Assembly (NCBI GenBank): GCA_945949385.1
Contig: CAMFEL010000130.1
Span: 1-5,424 of the forward strand
Direction of reading: 5' to 3'
DNA length: 5,424 nt
DNA from: an uncultured Clostridia bacterium
Lineage (GTDB): Bacteria > Bacillota > Clostridia > Oscillospirales > CAG-272
Under the pieces are notes generated by a model. That model worked only from the letters and a program-made list of their open reading frames with translations, made no database searches and was not told the origin of the DNA. This document shows, in pieces, positions 1 through 4,507 of this stretch; positions within the stretch are counted from its first letter, which is position 1, and each line of letters opens with the position of its first letter. The position numbers and the translations under genes are program-made.

Positions 1-75
1 GAGGCAGAGCCTCGCATATGCTTAACCGGGGTAAGGAGAGCTCTGCGGGACTGCCGGCGGCGCGTCATCCCTTCG
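1..75. other. GC-rich self-complementary segment, unidentified
   Basis: This stretch is much richer in GC than the AT-rich 76-227 that follows and contains several nested complementarities. GAGGC at 1-5 can pair with GCCTC at 9-13. Alternatively GCAGAGC at 4-10 pairs with GCTCTGC at 40-46, enclosing a smaller CTTA/TAAG stem (21-24 with 32-35). GGGA at 47-50 can pair with TCCC at 68-71. It could be the 3' end of a structured RNA, or the tail of a gene that starts left of the window: one frame stays open to a TAA at 106-108 and another ends at a TAA at 23-25. I recognise neither an RNA family nor a protein C-terminus here. Confidence 0.25.
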
Positions 76-155
76 AAAACTCTTTTCTCCACCTTTATCG
101 GCAAATAATCAAGTCTGAAATCTTTATCGGAAATCTAAATATTCCTGCAATGAAT

Positions 156-197
156 AAATCACCCTCATACGGAAAATTATATAAGGGTGATTTTCGG
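156..197 (+). terminator. Probable intrinsic terminator upstream of the 228 gene
   Basis: AAATCACCCT at 156-165 is perfectly complementary to AGGGTGATTT at 184-193, giving a 10-bp stem with an 18-nt AT-rich loop. It runs into a short T-tract (191-194) followed by CGG. The loop is long and the T-tract short, so termination may be modest. It would end a transcript arriving from the left and separate it from the two-gene unit that starts at 228. The A-rich left side could give weak activity in the other direction. Confidence 0.5.
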
Positions 198-210
198 TTG
201 TAATTTTCAA

Positions 211-221
211 AAGGATGTGAT
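211..221 (+). promoter_or_regulatory. Extended Shine-Dalgarno for the 228 gene
   Basis: AAGGATGTGAT matches 10 of 11 positions of the full anti-16S complement AAGGAGGTGAT and ends 6 nt before the ATG at 228. It firmly sets the start of the membrane-protein gene. Confidence 0.75.
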
Positions 222-227
222 ATTATT

Positions 228-686
228 ATGTATGACCTGAAAAAACGAATGAGGCTGGCGACACTTTGGTTCGCCGTGAAGGTTTTTGCTTTCGGCGGAG
301 CCTATTACTGTGTGCTGGAGCTTCTGTGGCGAGGGCGCACCCATTGGACAATGCTCTTAATGGGCGGCACTGCCGTGACCATTCTGTATTTCATCTTCTG
401 CGACAGGCTGCATATGCCCATGCTTCTCAAGTGCTTCGTCTGCGCCGCTCTCGTTACGGCCGCCGAGTTTATCTGCGGCTGTATAGTGAACTTGTGGCTC
501 GGATGGGATGTATGGGATTATTCCGACCGCAGGTTTAACCTGCTTGGACAGATTTGTCCCCTGTTTTCGCTGTTCTGGGGACTTCTCAGCATACCCGGCG
601 CCTATATCAGCCGAATACTTCACAAGCTGCATGACATCACCGTAATGAAAGAAATCGGAAAATATGAAAAGAGAGCAGACACATAA
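228..686 (+). CDS. CmpB/PF06541-type integral membrane protein (putative ABC-transporter type IV family)
   Basis: A 152-residue hydrophobic protein with about four membrane segments, near residues 11-32, 41-58, 64-90 and 106-129, and a short charged tail. It carries features I associate with the CmpB-like family (PF06541, often labelled 'putative ABC transporter permease'). These are an ELLWRGRTHW stretch after the first helix, a Gly-Gly in helix 2, an acidic residue (E80) in helix 3, and the WDYS motif at 96-99 followed by N104, G107 and IC at 109-110 leading into helix 4. The family has no firmly established function, and no ATPase partner lies beside it, so the transporter label should not be taken literally. 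The start is fixed by an almost perfect extended ribosome binding site at 211-221. Its 3' end overlaps the next gene by 23 bp, implying one transcript and probable translational coupling. Confidence 0.8.
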   Translation: MYDLKKRMRLATLWFAVKVFAFGGAYYCVLELLWRGRTHWTMLLMGGTAVTILYFIFCDRLHMPMLLKCFVCAALVTAAEFICGCIVNLWLGWDVWDYSDRRFNLLGQICPLFSLFWGLLSIPGAYISRILHKLHDITVMKEIGKYEKRADT

Positions 687-1560
687 TAAAACAATGAAAA
701 GAGCCGTCCGCACAGTATGCGCCGCGCTTGTTTGCGTTGCTGCCGTACTGTTTGCGTGGGAGGCTGTTTCCGGCAGAATAACGCAGGAAATCGACGGCAA
801 GTGTGAGTTTCATTTTATAGATGTGGGGCAGGGAGACTGCTCCATGTTCATAACAGACGGTGCCGCCGTTGCAGTGGACGCGGGAACCTCTGAATCCTCA
901 GCCTCTCTTGCCGCCTATATAAGCGGTTATACGGACACGCTGGACTATCTCATACTTACTCATCCTCACGAGGATCATATCGGCGGTGCCGCCGCTATCA
1001 TTAACACCGTTGATGTAAAGTGCGTGCTGCTGACAGACGCCTCCACCGACACCTATACCTTTACCCGCCTGCTTGACGCCATTGAGGAAAAAGAAATTGC
1101 GGTGAAGCAGGCTGCGGCAGGGGATGTCATGAGCGCGGGGGATATGGATATAACCGTTCTGGCGCCTCTGGGTGAATTCGATAATTACAACAATTACAGC
1201 ATGGTGGTTCGCATAGATTACGGCAATGTTTCCGCCCTTGTGACGGGAGATGCGGAAAAGGCGTCTGAAAACCTGATGCTTGAAAAGTGGGGCGAAAAGG
1301 AGCTTTCGGCGGACGTGCTGAAGCTCGGCCACCACGGCTCCTCTACCTCAACGGGAAAAAGATTTCTCGACGCGGTCTCCCCCTCATGGGCGGTCATATC
1401 CTGCGGCGAGGACAACAGTTACGGTCACCCTCACCGCGAGACACTGGCGCTGCTTGACGATTTCGGGATCCCATATGTCAGAACGGACAAGACGGGTACC
1501 GCTGTGTTTGTTACCGACGGAAAAAGTATTGCACTAAAGGACAGCTCCGACCCTCAGTGA
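664..1560 (+). CDS. ComEC/Rec2-like metallo-beta-lactamase-fold hydrolase, membrane-anchored
   Basis: A 298-residue protein with an N-terminal basic-hydrophobic segment (about residues 12-33) followed by a metallo-beta-lactamase fold. This resembles the C-terminal domain of the competence protein ComEC without its channel domain. Visible landmarks: FIDVGQGDC (51-59); the metal-binding THPHEDHIGG (H100, H102, D104, H105); NNYSMVVRIDYG then TGD (D196), a likely metal-bridging aspartate; LGHHGS (H223, H224); and GHPH (254-257). The fold would face the outside of the cell. The family includes proposed nucleases and phosphodiesterases, but the substrate is unknown. Start choice is uncertain: ATG 664 has only a weak purine stretch upstream and sits inside the preceding gene, and ATG 694 in the same frame would also keep the anchor. 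Its stop overlaps the end of spo0A on the other strand by 7 bp, leaving no room for a separate terminator. Confidence 0.85.
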   Translation: MKREQTHNKTMKRAVRTVCAALVCVAAVLFAWEAVSGRITQEIDGKCEFHFIDVGQGDCSMFITDGAAVAVDAGTSESSASLAAYISGYTDTLDYLILTHPHEDHIGGAAAIINTVDVKCVLLTDASTDTYTFTRLLDAIEEKEIAVKQAAAGDVMSAGDMDITVLAPLGEFDNYNNYSMVVRIDYGNVSALVTGDAEKASENLMLEKWGEKELSADVLKLGHHGSSTSTGKRFLDAVSPSWAVISCGEDNSYGHPHRETLALLDDFGIPYVRTDKTGTAVFVTDGKSIALKDSSDPQ

Positions 1561-2330
1561 ATTTTGTATTTCAACCGCAGATTGTCTGCTATCATGGCGA
1601 TAAACTCGCTGTTGGTGGGCTTTCCGCGGTTGTTTTGTATTGTGTAGCCGAAATATGAGTTCAAAGTGTCAATATCACCTCTGTCCCATGCTACCTCGAT
1701 TGCGTGCCGTATGGCGCGCTCTACGCGGGAGGTAGTGGTGGAATACTTCTTTGCCACAGAGGGGTACAGCACCTTTGTTACCGAATTTATAATGTCGCTG
1801 TCGCTGACCGTCATCAGAATGGCGGTGCGCAGGTACTGGTAGCCCTTGATATGGGCGGGTACGCCTATCTGATGGATTATCTTTGTTACCTGTGCTTCGA
1901 TGTCGGGCGGGGCAGTGTTTGCGCCGCTTACGGTAATGGAGCCGTCGGCGCGTCCTTTATATATGGAACAAATGTGGTCGGCAAGGCTTACATAGTCAAG
2001 CGGCTTGGGCAGGCAAAGCACGGCGCCTGCACGGGCGGCTTCTATAAATATGTTCTGATTTGTCACCAGGGAGGCTATGATAAATGCCGGAGGCTTGTCC
2101 GAGCCGTAGCTCTGAGCGGATGCCTGTCTTATGAGCCCTATGCCGTCAAGCTTTGACAGCCATACATCGGCGATAACTATGTCGGGGTGATTTCTGCCGA
2201 TGGCTCTCAGAGCTTCTTCTCCGTTGGAGACCTCCTCGACGCTGCGTATGCCGGCGCGCAGCAATGCTTCGCGGCACATTTTACGGTTTTCGGCGTTTTC
2301 GTCTGCAAGCAGAACTTTGATTTTTTCCAT
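1554..2330 (-). CDS. spo0A: Sporulation master response regulator Spo0A
   Basis: A 258-residue two-domain response regulator. The receiver (about 1-125) has acidic residues D10 and E11, phospho-acceptor D55, S87 in the Thr/Ser position and K109 followed by P110. The C-terminal domain (about 145-258) is unmistakably Spo0A: IIHQIGVPAHIKGYQYL (151-167), LYPSVAKKY (188-196), the recognition-helix region SRVERAIRHAIEVAW (201-215) and KPTNSEFIAMIAD (237-249). B. subtilis Spo0A is 267 residues, so this is full length. Phosphorylated Spo0A binds 0A boxes and switches cells into sporulation and stationary-phase programmes. The receiver is more divergent than the DNA-binding half: the usual Met-Pro after the phospho-aspartate is replaced (DVWLSKLDG, 55-63). 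The start is supported by GGAGAT at 2338-2343, 7 nt before the ATG. The gene stands alone, without the spoIVB/recN neighbours often found beside it. Confidence 0.96.
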   Translation of the reverse strand: MEKIKVLLADENAENRKMCREALLRAGIRSVEEVSNGEEALRAIGRNHPDIVIADVWLSKLDGIGLIRQASAQSYGSDKPPAFIIASLVTNQNIFIEAARAGAVLCLPKPLDYVSLADHICSIYKGRADGSITVSGANTAPPDIEAQVTKIIHQIGVPAHIKGYQYLRTAILMTVSDSDIINSVTKVLYPSVAKKYSTTTSRVERAIRHAIEVAWDRGDIDTLNSYFGYTIQNNRGKPTNSEFIAMIADNLRLKYKIH

Positions 2331-2369
2331 TTTTTCTATCTCCGTTATCTGGTAATTTATGGTAAGTAA

Positions 2370-2398
2370 ATATTAACATAAACTGGAAATAATTGCAA
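2370..2398 (-). promoter_or_regulatory. Possible spo0A promoter
   Basis: Reading leftwards, TTGCAA at 2398-2393 and TAATAT at 2375-2370 are separated by 17 bp. Each matches the sigma-A -35 and -10 consensus at 4 of 6 positions. The implied transcript start near 2363 gives a leader of about 33 nt before the spo0A ATG. The region is AT-rich, so chance matches are likely. I found no convincing sigma-H promoter, which B. subtilis uses for spo0A. Confidence 0.35.
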
Positions 2399-2419
2399 GT
2401 ATTTTCCAGTTTTAATGTT
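2375..2419. repeat. Inverted repeat overlapping the possible spo0A promoter
   Basis: AAACTGGAAA at 2380-2389 is perfectly complementary to TTTCCAGTTT at 2403-2412 (10 bp, 13-bp spacer). Beyond a 2-nt offset, AACAT (2375-2379) also matches ATGTT (2415-2419). It lies across the -35/-10 region proposed for spo0A, so it could be an operator. No function can be assigned from sequence. Confidence 0.55.
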
Positions 2420-2464
2420 GCACAAATTTGACGAAAGTAAATTGGTAATAATTTACATTTGTGC
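2420..2464. repeat. Nested inverted repeat with a 0A-box-like bulge
   Basis: Two perfect inverted repeats are nested: GCACAAAT (2420-2427) with ATTTGTGC (2457-2464), and GTAAATT (2437-2443) with AATTTAC (2450-2456). Folded together they give 15 bp with one 9-nt asymmetric bulge, TTGACGAAA (2428-2436). That bulge includes TGACGAA (2429-2435), which fits the relaxed 0A-box form TGNCGAA. The role is unknown. Confidence 0.5.
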
Positions 2465-2481
2465 TATTTGGTCAATCAAAG

Positions 2482-2516
2482 CGGGAAATATACACAGGAA
2501 AAGCGCATATTTCCCG
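2482..2516. repeat. 10-bp perfect inverted repeat upstream of the metNIQ promoter
   Basis: CGGGAAATAT (2482-2491) is perfectly complementary to ATATTTCCCG (2507-2516), with a 15-nt spacer. Neither side is followed by a convincing T-tract, so a terminator is unlikely. It ends 38 bp before the -35 box at 2555, a plausible place for an activator or repressor site. Confidence 0.55.
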
Positions 2517-2554
2517 AAAAATTGTGTAAAGTCCGTATAATTATAAAAAATCTA

Positions 2555-2583
2555 TTGACAACCAACCAATTCGGTGGTAAAAT
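2555..2583 (+). promoter_or_regulatory. Sigma-A promoter of the metNIQ operon
   Basis: TTGACA (2555-2560) is a perfect -35 box. It is separated by exactly 17 bp from TAAAAT (2578-2583), a 5-of-6 match to the -10 box. The 38 bp upstream are rich in A and T runs and could act as an UP element. Transcription would start near 2588-2590, giving a leader of about 225 nt ahead of metN. Confidence 0.85.
2561..2578. promoter_or_regulatory. Imperfect palindrome in the promoter spacer (possible operator)
   Basis: ACCAACCAATTCGGTGGT fills the gap between the -35 and -10 boxes and touches the first base of the -10. Seven of its nine symmetric base pairs match (ACCA/TGGT outer arms, AATT centre). A protein bound here would block RNA polymerase. 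I do not recognise it as the site of a specific regulator. Confidence 0.35.
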
Positions 2584-2610
2584 CAACACATCCTTAAATA
2601 AGGAAAGTAA

Positions 2611-2631
2611 ATGAAAGGAGACGCGCCGTGA
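2611..2631 (+). CDS. Possible six-codon mini-ORF ahead of the leader peptide
   Basis: ATG at 2611 follows AAGGA (2600-2604) with 6 nt spacing and encodes MKGDAP before a TGA at 2629-2631. That stop overlaps the GTG start of the 38-codon ORF in a GTGA arrangement typical of coupled genes. It is too short to judge by coding content and may be chance. Confidence 0.2.
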   Translation: MKGDAP

Positions 2632-2744
2632 AAAACTATTTTGAATCGCTTATCAGATCAAATTTCCGCTGCGGACGAATGGCCAGCTCCCGGACACCTT
2701 GGAATTGTGCGGGTCTTTTCGGCGTGTCGACCGTAAAGCGCTGA
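2628..2744 (+). CDS. Putative 38-residue leader peptide of the metNIQ operon
   Basis: GTG at 2628 has a good ribosome binding site, AAAGGAG ending at 2620 with 7 nt spacing. It opens a 38-codon ORF ending in TGA at 2742-2744, between the operon promoter and the terminator. The product starts MKNYFESLIRSNF, then has RCGRMASSRTPWNCAGLFG (14-32) and ends VSTVKR. It is basic (five Arg, two Lys), with two Cys (15, 27), one internal Met (18) and one Trp (25). It has no signal peptide or membrane helix. Codons 21-24 encode the antiterminator strand, and codons 27-29 overlap the competing strand. Its position and overlap with the folding elements suggest it acts in cis through its translation rather than as a protein. 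The lack of repeated Met or Cys codons argues against a simple trp-type codon-starvation sensor. I do not recognise a named family. Confidence 0.6.
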   Translation: MKNYFESLIRSNFRCGRMASSRTPWNCAGLFGVSTVKR

Positions 2745-2766
2745 AAGCGAAGATCAGCATAAACGT

Positions 2767-2798
2767 GTCCGGGAATCGAACTCCCGGACTTTTTCTTT
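2767..2798 (+). terminator. Intrinsic terminator (attenuator) in the metNIQ leader
   Basis: GTCCGGGA (2767-2774) and TCCCGGAC (2782-2789) form an 8-bp GC-rich stem with a 7-nt loop, followed by TTTTTCTTT (2790-2798). It ends 15 nt before the metN start codon and downstream of the only good promoter, so metNIQ expression must read through it. Confidence 0.85.
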
Positions 2799-2803
2799 AA
2801 TTT

Positions 2804-2810
2804 GGAGGAA
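2804..2810 (+). promoter_or_regulatory. metN ribosome binding site
   Basis: GGAGGAA lies 3 nt before ATG 2814, with 5 nt between the GGAGG core and the ATG. This rules out the in-frame TTG at 2802, which would overlap the site itself. Confidence 0.85.
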
Positions 2811-2813
2811 GCA

Positions 2814-3815
2814 ATGCTTGAGCTTGTAAACGTAAGTAAGACCTTTTCGGGGGCGGACGGTGCCGTGGAAGCGGTAAAGAATGTGTCCCTTAAAATCGAA
2901 AAAGGCGATATTTTCGGCATTATCGGTCTGTCGGGCGCGGGCAAATCCACTTTGGTGCGATGCCTGAATCTGCTTGAGAGACCTACCGGGGGCAAGGTGC
3001 TTTTCAAAGGCGTTGACCTTACGACGCTTTCAAAAAAAGAGCTTCTCAGGACCCGCCGCTCCATTTCCATGATATTTCAGGGCTTTAACCTGCTGGAGCA
3101 GAGAACTGCTTTGAAAAATGTGTGCTTCCCGCTGGAAATTGCGGGCGTGTCAAAATCTAAGGCAAAAAAACGCGCCGCTGAGCTTTTGGAGATAGTGGGT
3201 CTTTCGGACAGAGCGGGCGCCTATCCCAGTCAGCTTTCCGGCGGGCAGAAGCAGAGAGTGGCTATTGCCCGCGCACTTGCCAGCGATCCTGAGGTGCTGC
3301 TGTGCGACGAGGCTACGAGCGCACTTGACCCCAACACCACCGCCAGCATTCTGTCCCTGCTTGCAGAGATAAACAAAACCATGGGCGTCACTATCGTTGT
3401 CATAACCCACGAAATGAAAGTGGTGGAGCAGATTTGCAACAAAGTGGCGGTGCTTGACAACGGAGTCGTCGTTGAGACGGGAGAGGTGAGAGAGGTTTTC
3501 GTGTCTCCGAAATCGGAAACGGCGCGAAATCTTATTCTTCCCGGTGCAAAGGCAGCCGAGTTTTCATCGGGAGGACGGGTTATTCGCATAGTCTTTGACG
3601 GACATTCCTCTTTCGAGCCGGTGGTGTCAAACCTGTCTCTGGACTGCCGCACAGCGGTGAATATTCTCGGAGCGGACACAAAAAACATCGGAGGCAAGGC
3701 CTTCGGGCAGATGCTTTTGCAGCTTCCCAACGACAGCACCGCTTCCGAGAGAGTGCTGCGATGGCTTTCCGACCGCGGGATTCCGTATGATGAGGAGGTT
3801 AAGACCGATGCTTAG
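2814..3815 (+). CDS. metN: Methionine ABC transporter ATP-binding protein MetN
   Basis: A 333-residue cytoplasmic ATPase that powers uptake by the MetNIQ importer. ATPase landmarks in order: Walker A GLSGAGKST (38-46), Q-loop Q89, signature LSGGQ (141-145), Walker B VLLCDEATSALD (161-172, catalytic E166) and H-loop H199. A C-terminal extension of about 75 residues (255-330) fits the NIL ligand-binding domain. In the E. coli transporter this domain binds internal methionine and shuts down transport (transinhibition), so feedback on activity is likely here too. Length matches the family (about 340). The start is ATG 2814 because of GGAGG at 2804-2808. The gene begins 16 nt after an intrinsic terminator in its leader and overlaps metI by 8 bp. 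Substrate assignment to methionine rests on the NIL domain and the MetI/MetQ partners; related systems can carry cysteine-like or D-methionine substrates. Confidence 0.93.
   Translation: MLELVNVSKTFSGADGAVEAVKNVSLKIEKGDIFGIIGLSGAGKSTLVRCLNLLERPTGGKVLFKGVDLTTLSKKELLRTRRSISMIFQGFNLLEQRTALKNVCFPLEIAGVSKSKAKKRAAELLEIVGLSDRAGAYPSQLSGGQKQRVAIARALASDPEVLLCDEATSALDPNTTASILSLLAEINKTMGVTIVVITHEMKVVEQICNKVAVLDNGVVVETGEVREVFVSPKSETARNLILPGAKAAEFSSGGRVIRIVFDGHSSFEPVVSNLSLDCRTAVNILGADTKNIGGKAFGQMLLQLPNDSTASERVLRWLSDRGIPYDEEVKTDA
3794..3798 (+). promoter_or_regulatory. metI ribosome binding site inside metN
   Basis: GGAGG lies 9 nt before ATG 3808. It supports that start over the in-frame ATGs at 3787 and 3790, which lie upstream of the site. 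Confidence 0.75.
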
Positions 3816-4473
3816 TTCCGGAATGATAAACGAGCTTATTAAGGGCATTTTCGAAACCCTGTATATGACGGTGACTTCTACTGCCATTGCGTATGTTTTC
3901 GGTATACCCATGGGCATTGTTCTGTATATTACCGACAAAAACGGCATATGCAGAAACAGACCGGTCAATATGATTCTCGGCTTTATCGTGAATGTCCTCA
4001 GAAGCGTGCCTTTCCTTATACTGCTTGTGGCAATACTTCCGTTCACACGGCTTGTTGTGGGTACCACCATCGGCTCCACGGCTGCAATTGTACCCCTTGT
4101 GGTGGCGGCGGCACCCTTTGTTGCGAGAATGGTGGAGTCCTCTCTGAAGGAAGTCAGCGGCGGACTTATTGAAGCGGCGCAGTCCATGGGCGCCTCCCCT
4201 ATGCAGATAATAATGAAGGTGCTCCTTCCCGAGGCGAGACCCTCTCTTCTGGTGGGCTTTGCAATCGCTATCACCACCATACTGGGATATTCCGCAATGG
4301 CCGGTTTTGTAGGCGGCGGAGGTCTGGGCGCTATTGCCATTAACTACGGCTATTACCGGTATAACAACCGGGTAATGCTCATAACGGTGCTGCTCCTTGT
4401 GATTATCGTTCAGATACTTCAGGAGGTGGGTATGCGCGTTGCGACCCGCACCGACAACAGAATCAAAAACTAA
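3808..4473 (+). CDS. metI: Methionine ABC transporter permease MetI
   Basis: A 221-residue inner-membrane permease with about five membrane segments, near residues 12-41, 54-80, 86-106, 146-168 and 189-205. The cytoplasmic coupling loop that docks on the ATPase is clear: EAAQSMGASPMQIIMKVLLPEA (122-143), with the family's invariant Gly at 128. Other typical MetI stretches are LRSVPFLILL (64-73) and GFVGGGGLGAIAINYGY (166-182). Two copies would form the pore with two MetN subunits. Length agrees with the family (about 217). The start codon overlaps the metN stop by 8 bp, and GGAGG at 3794-3798 supports it; this is tight translational coupling for subunits needed in equal number. The end is followed by a 34-bp AT-rich gap and then metQ. 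Confidence 0.93.
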   Translation: MLSSGMINELIKGIFETLYMTVTSTAIAYVFGIPMGIVLYITDKNGICRNRPVNMILGFIVNVLRSVPFLILLVAILPFTRLVVGTTIGSTAAIVPLVVAAAPFVARMVESSLKEVSGGLIEAAQSMGASPMQIIMKVLLPEARPSLLVGFAIAITTILGYSAMAGFVGGGGLGAIAINYGYYRYNNRVMLITVLLLVIIVQILQEVGMRVATRTDNRIKN

Positions 4474-4495
4474 AATTTATAATTATTTATTAAAA

Positions 4496-4499
4496 GGAG
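4496..4499 (+). promoter_or_regulatory. metQ ribosome binding site
   Basis: GGAG within AAAAGGAGAAAA lies 8 nt before ATG 4508. It fixes the start right at a lipoprotein signal peptide and excludes longer in-frame starts that would run back into the metI end. Confidence 0.8.
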
Positions 4500-4507
4500 A
4501 AAAAATC

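Larger units (their letters stand above)
2590..2798 (+). promoter_or_regulatory. metNIQ leader: putative translation-coupled transcription attenuator
   Basis: Between the promoter and metN the leader holds mutually exclusive helices. The terminator stem pairs 2767-2774 with 2782-2789. The antiterminator pairs TCCCGGACAC (2688-2697) with GTGTCCGGGA (2765-2774), 10 bp with no mismatch, which uses up the terminator's left arm. A third hairpin pairs 2689-2692 with 2710-2713 and 2695-2697 with 2707-2709, and would free the terminator. The antiterminator strand and the competing hairpin both lie inside the 38-codon ORF at 2628-2744, so ribosome position can decide which structure forms. I see no T-box sequence and no SAM-I core, so a leader-peptide mechanism is favoured, though an unknown aptamer remains possible. 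The pairings are read directly; the regulatory role is inferred. Confidence 0.65.

Noticed and set aside
93..130. Direct repeat CTTTATCGG at 93-101 and 122-130
   Set aside because: Only two 9-bp copies in AT-rich sequence, with no repeat array or regulatory context.
18..203. 61-codon plus-strand ORF at the left edge
   Set aside because: It has no ribosome binding site, has a composition shift midway (GC-rich then AT-rich), runs through the terminator-like hairpin and shows no recognisable motif.
198..226. TTGTAA-17-TATTAT promoter-like pair
   Set aside because: The implied transcript start would lie just after the ATG at 228, which has an excellent ribosome binding site, so it cannot serve that gene. 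Its AT-rich context makes chance likely.
664..760. Lipoprotein signal at Cys24 of the MBL-fold protein
   Set aside because: The residues before the cysteine (ALVC) do not fit a lipobox, because Val is at -1. An uncleaved membrane anchor fits better.
2640..2760. SAM-I (S-box) riboswitch or T-box in the metNIQ leader
   Set aside because: CTTATCAGA superficially recalls an S-box start, but the GAGGGA-type core and the GCAACC and GGTGC blocks are missing. No AGGGTGGNACCGCG T-box is present. This is judged by eye only; a covariance-model scan would be decisive.
2765..2790. T-arm-like sequence on the minus strand (GTTCGAT loop with CCGGGA stem)
   Set aside because: The stem register does not fit a 5-bp T stem with a TTCRANY loop. 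No acceptor, D or anticodon arms surround it, and the hairpin is explained by the terminator.
2802..2813. TTG 2802 as the start of metN
   Set aside because: It overlaps the GGAGG ribosome binding site. ATG 2814 is correctly spaced from that site and gives the normal MetN N-terminus.
3627..4340. Long minus-strand ORF of 237 codons opposite metN/metI
   Set aside because: It is a shadow of the real genes: Pro/Arg/Ile-rich, low-complexity composition and no ribosome binding site.
4439..4507. N-terminal extension of metQ from TTG 4439
   Set aside because: It would place 23 residues ahead of a canonical lipoprotein signal peptide and read back through the end of metI. GGAG at 4496 serves ATG 4508.
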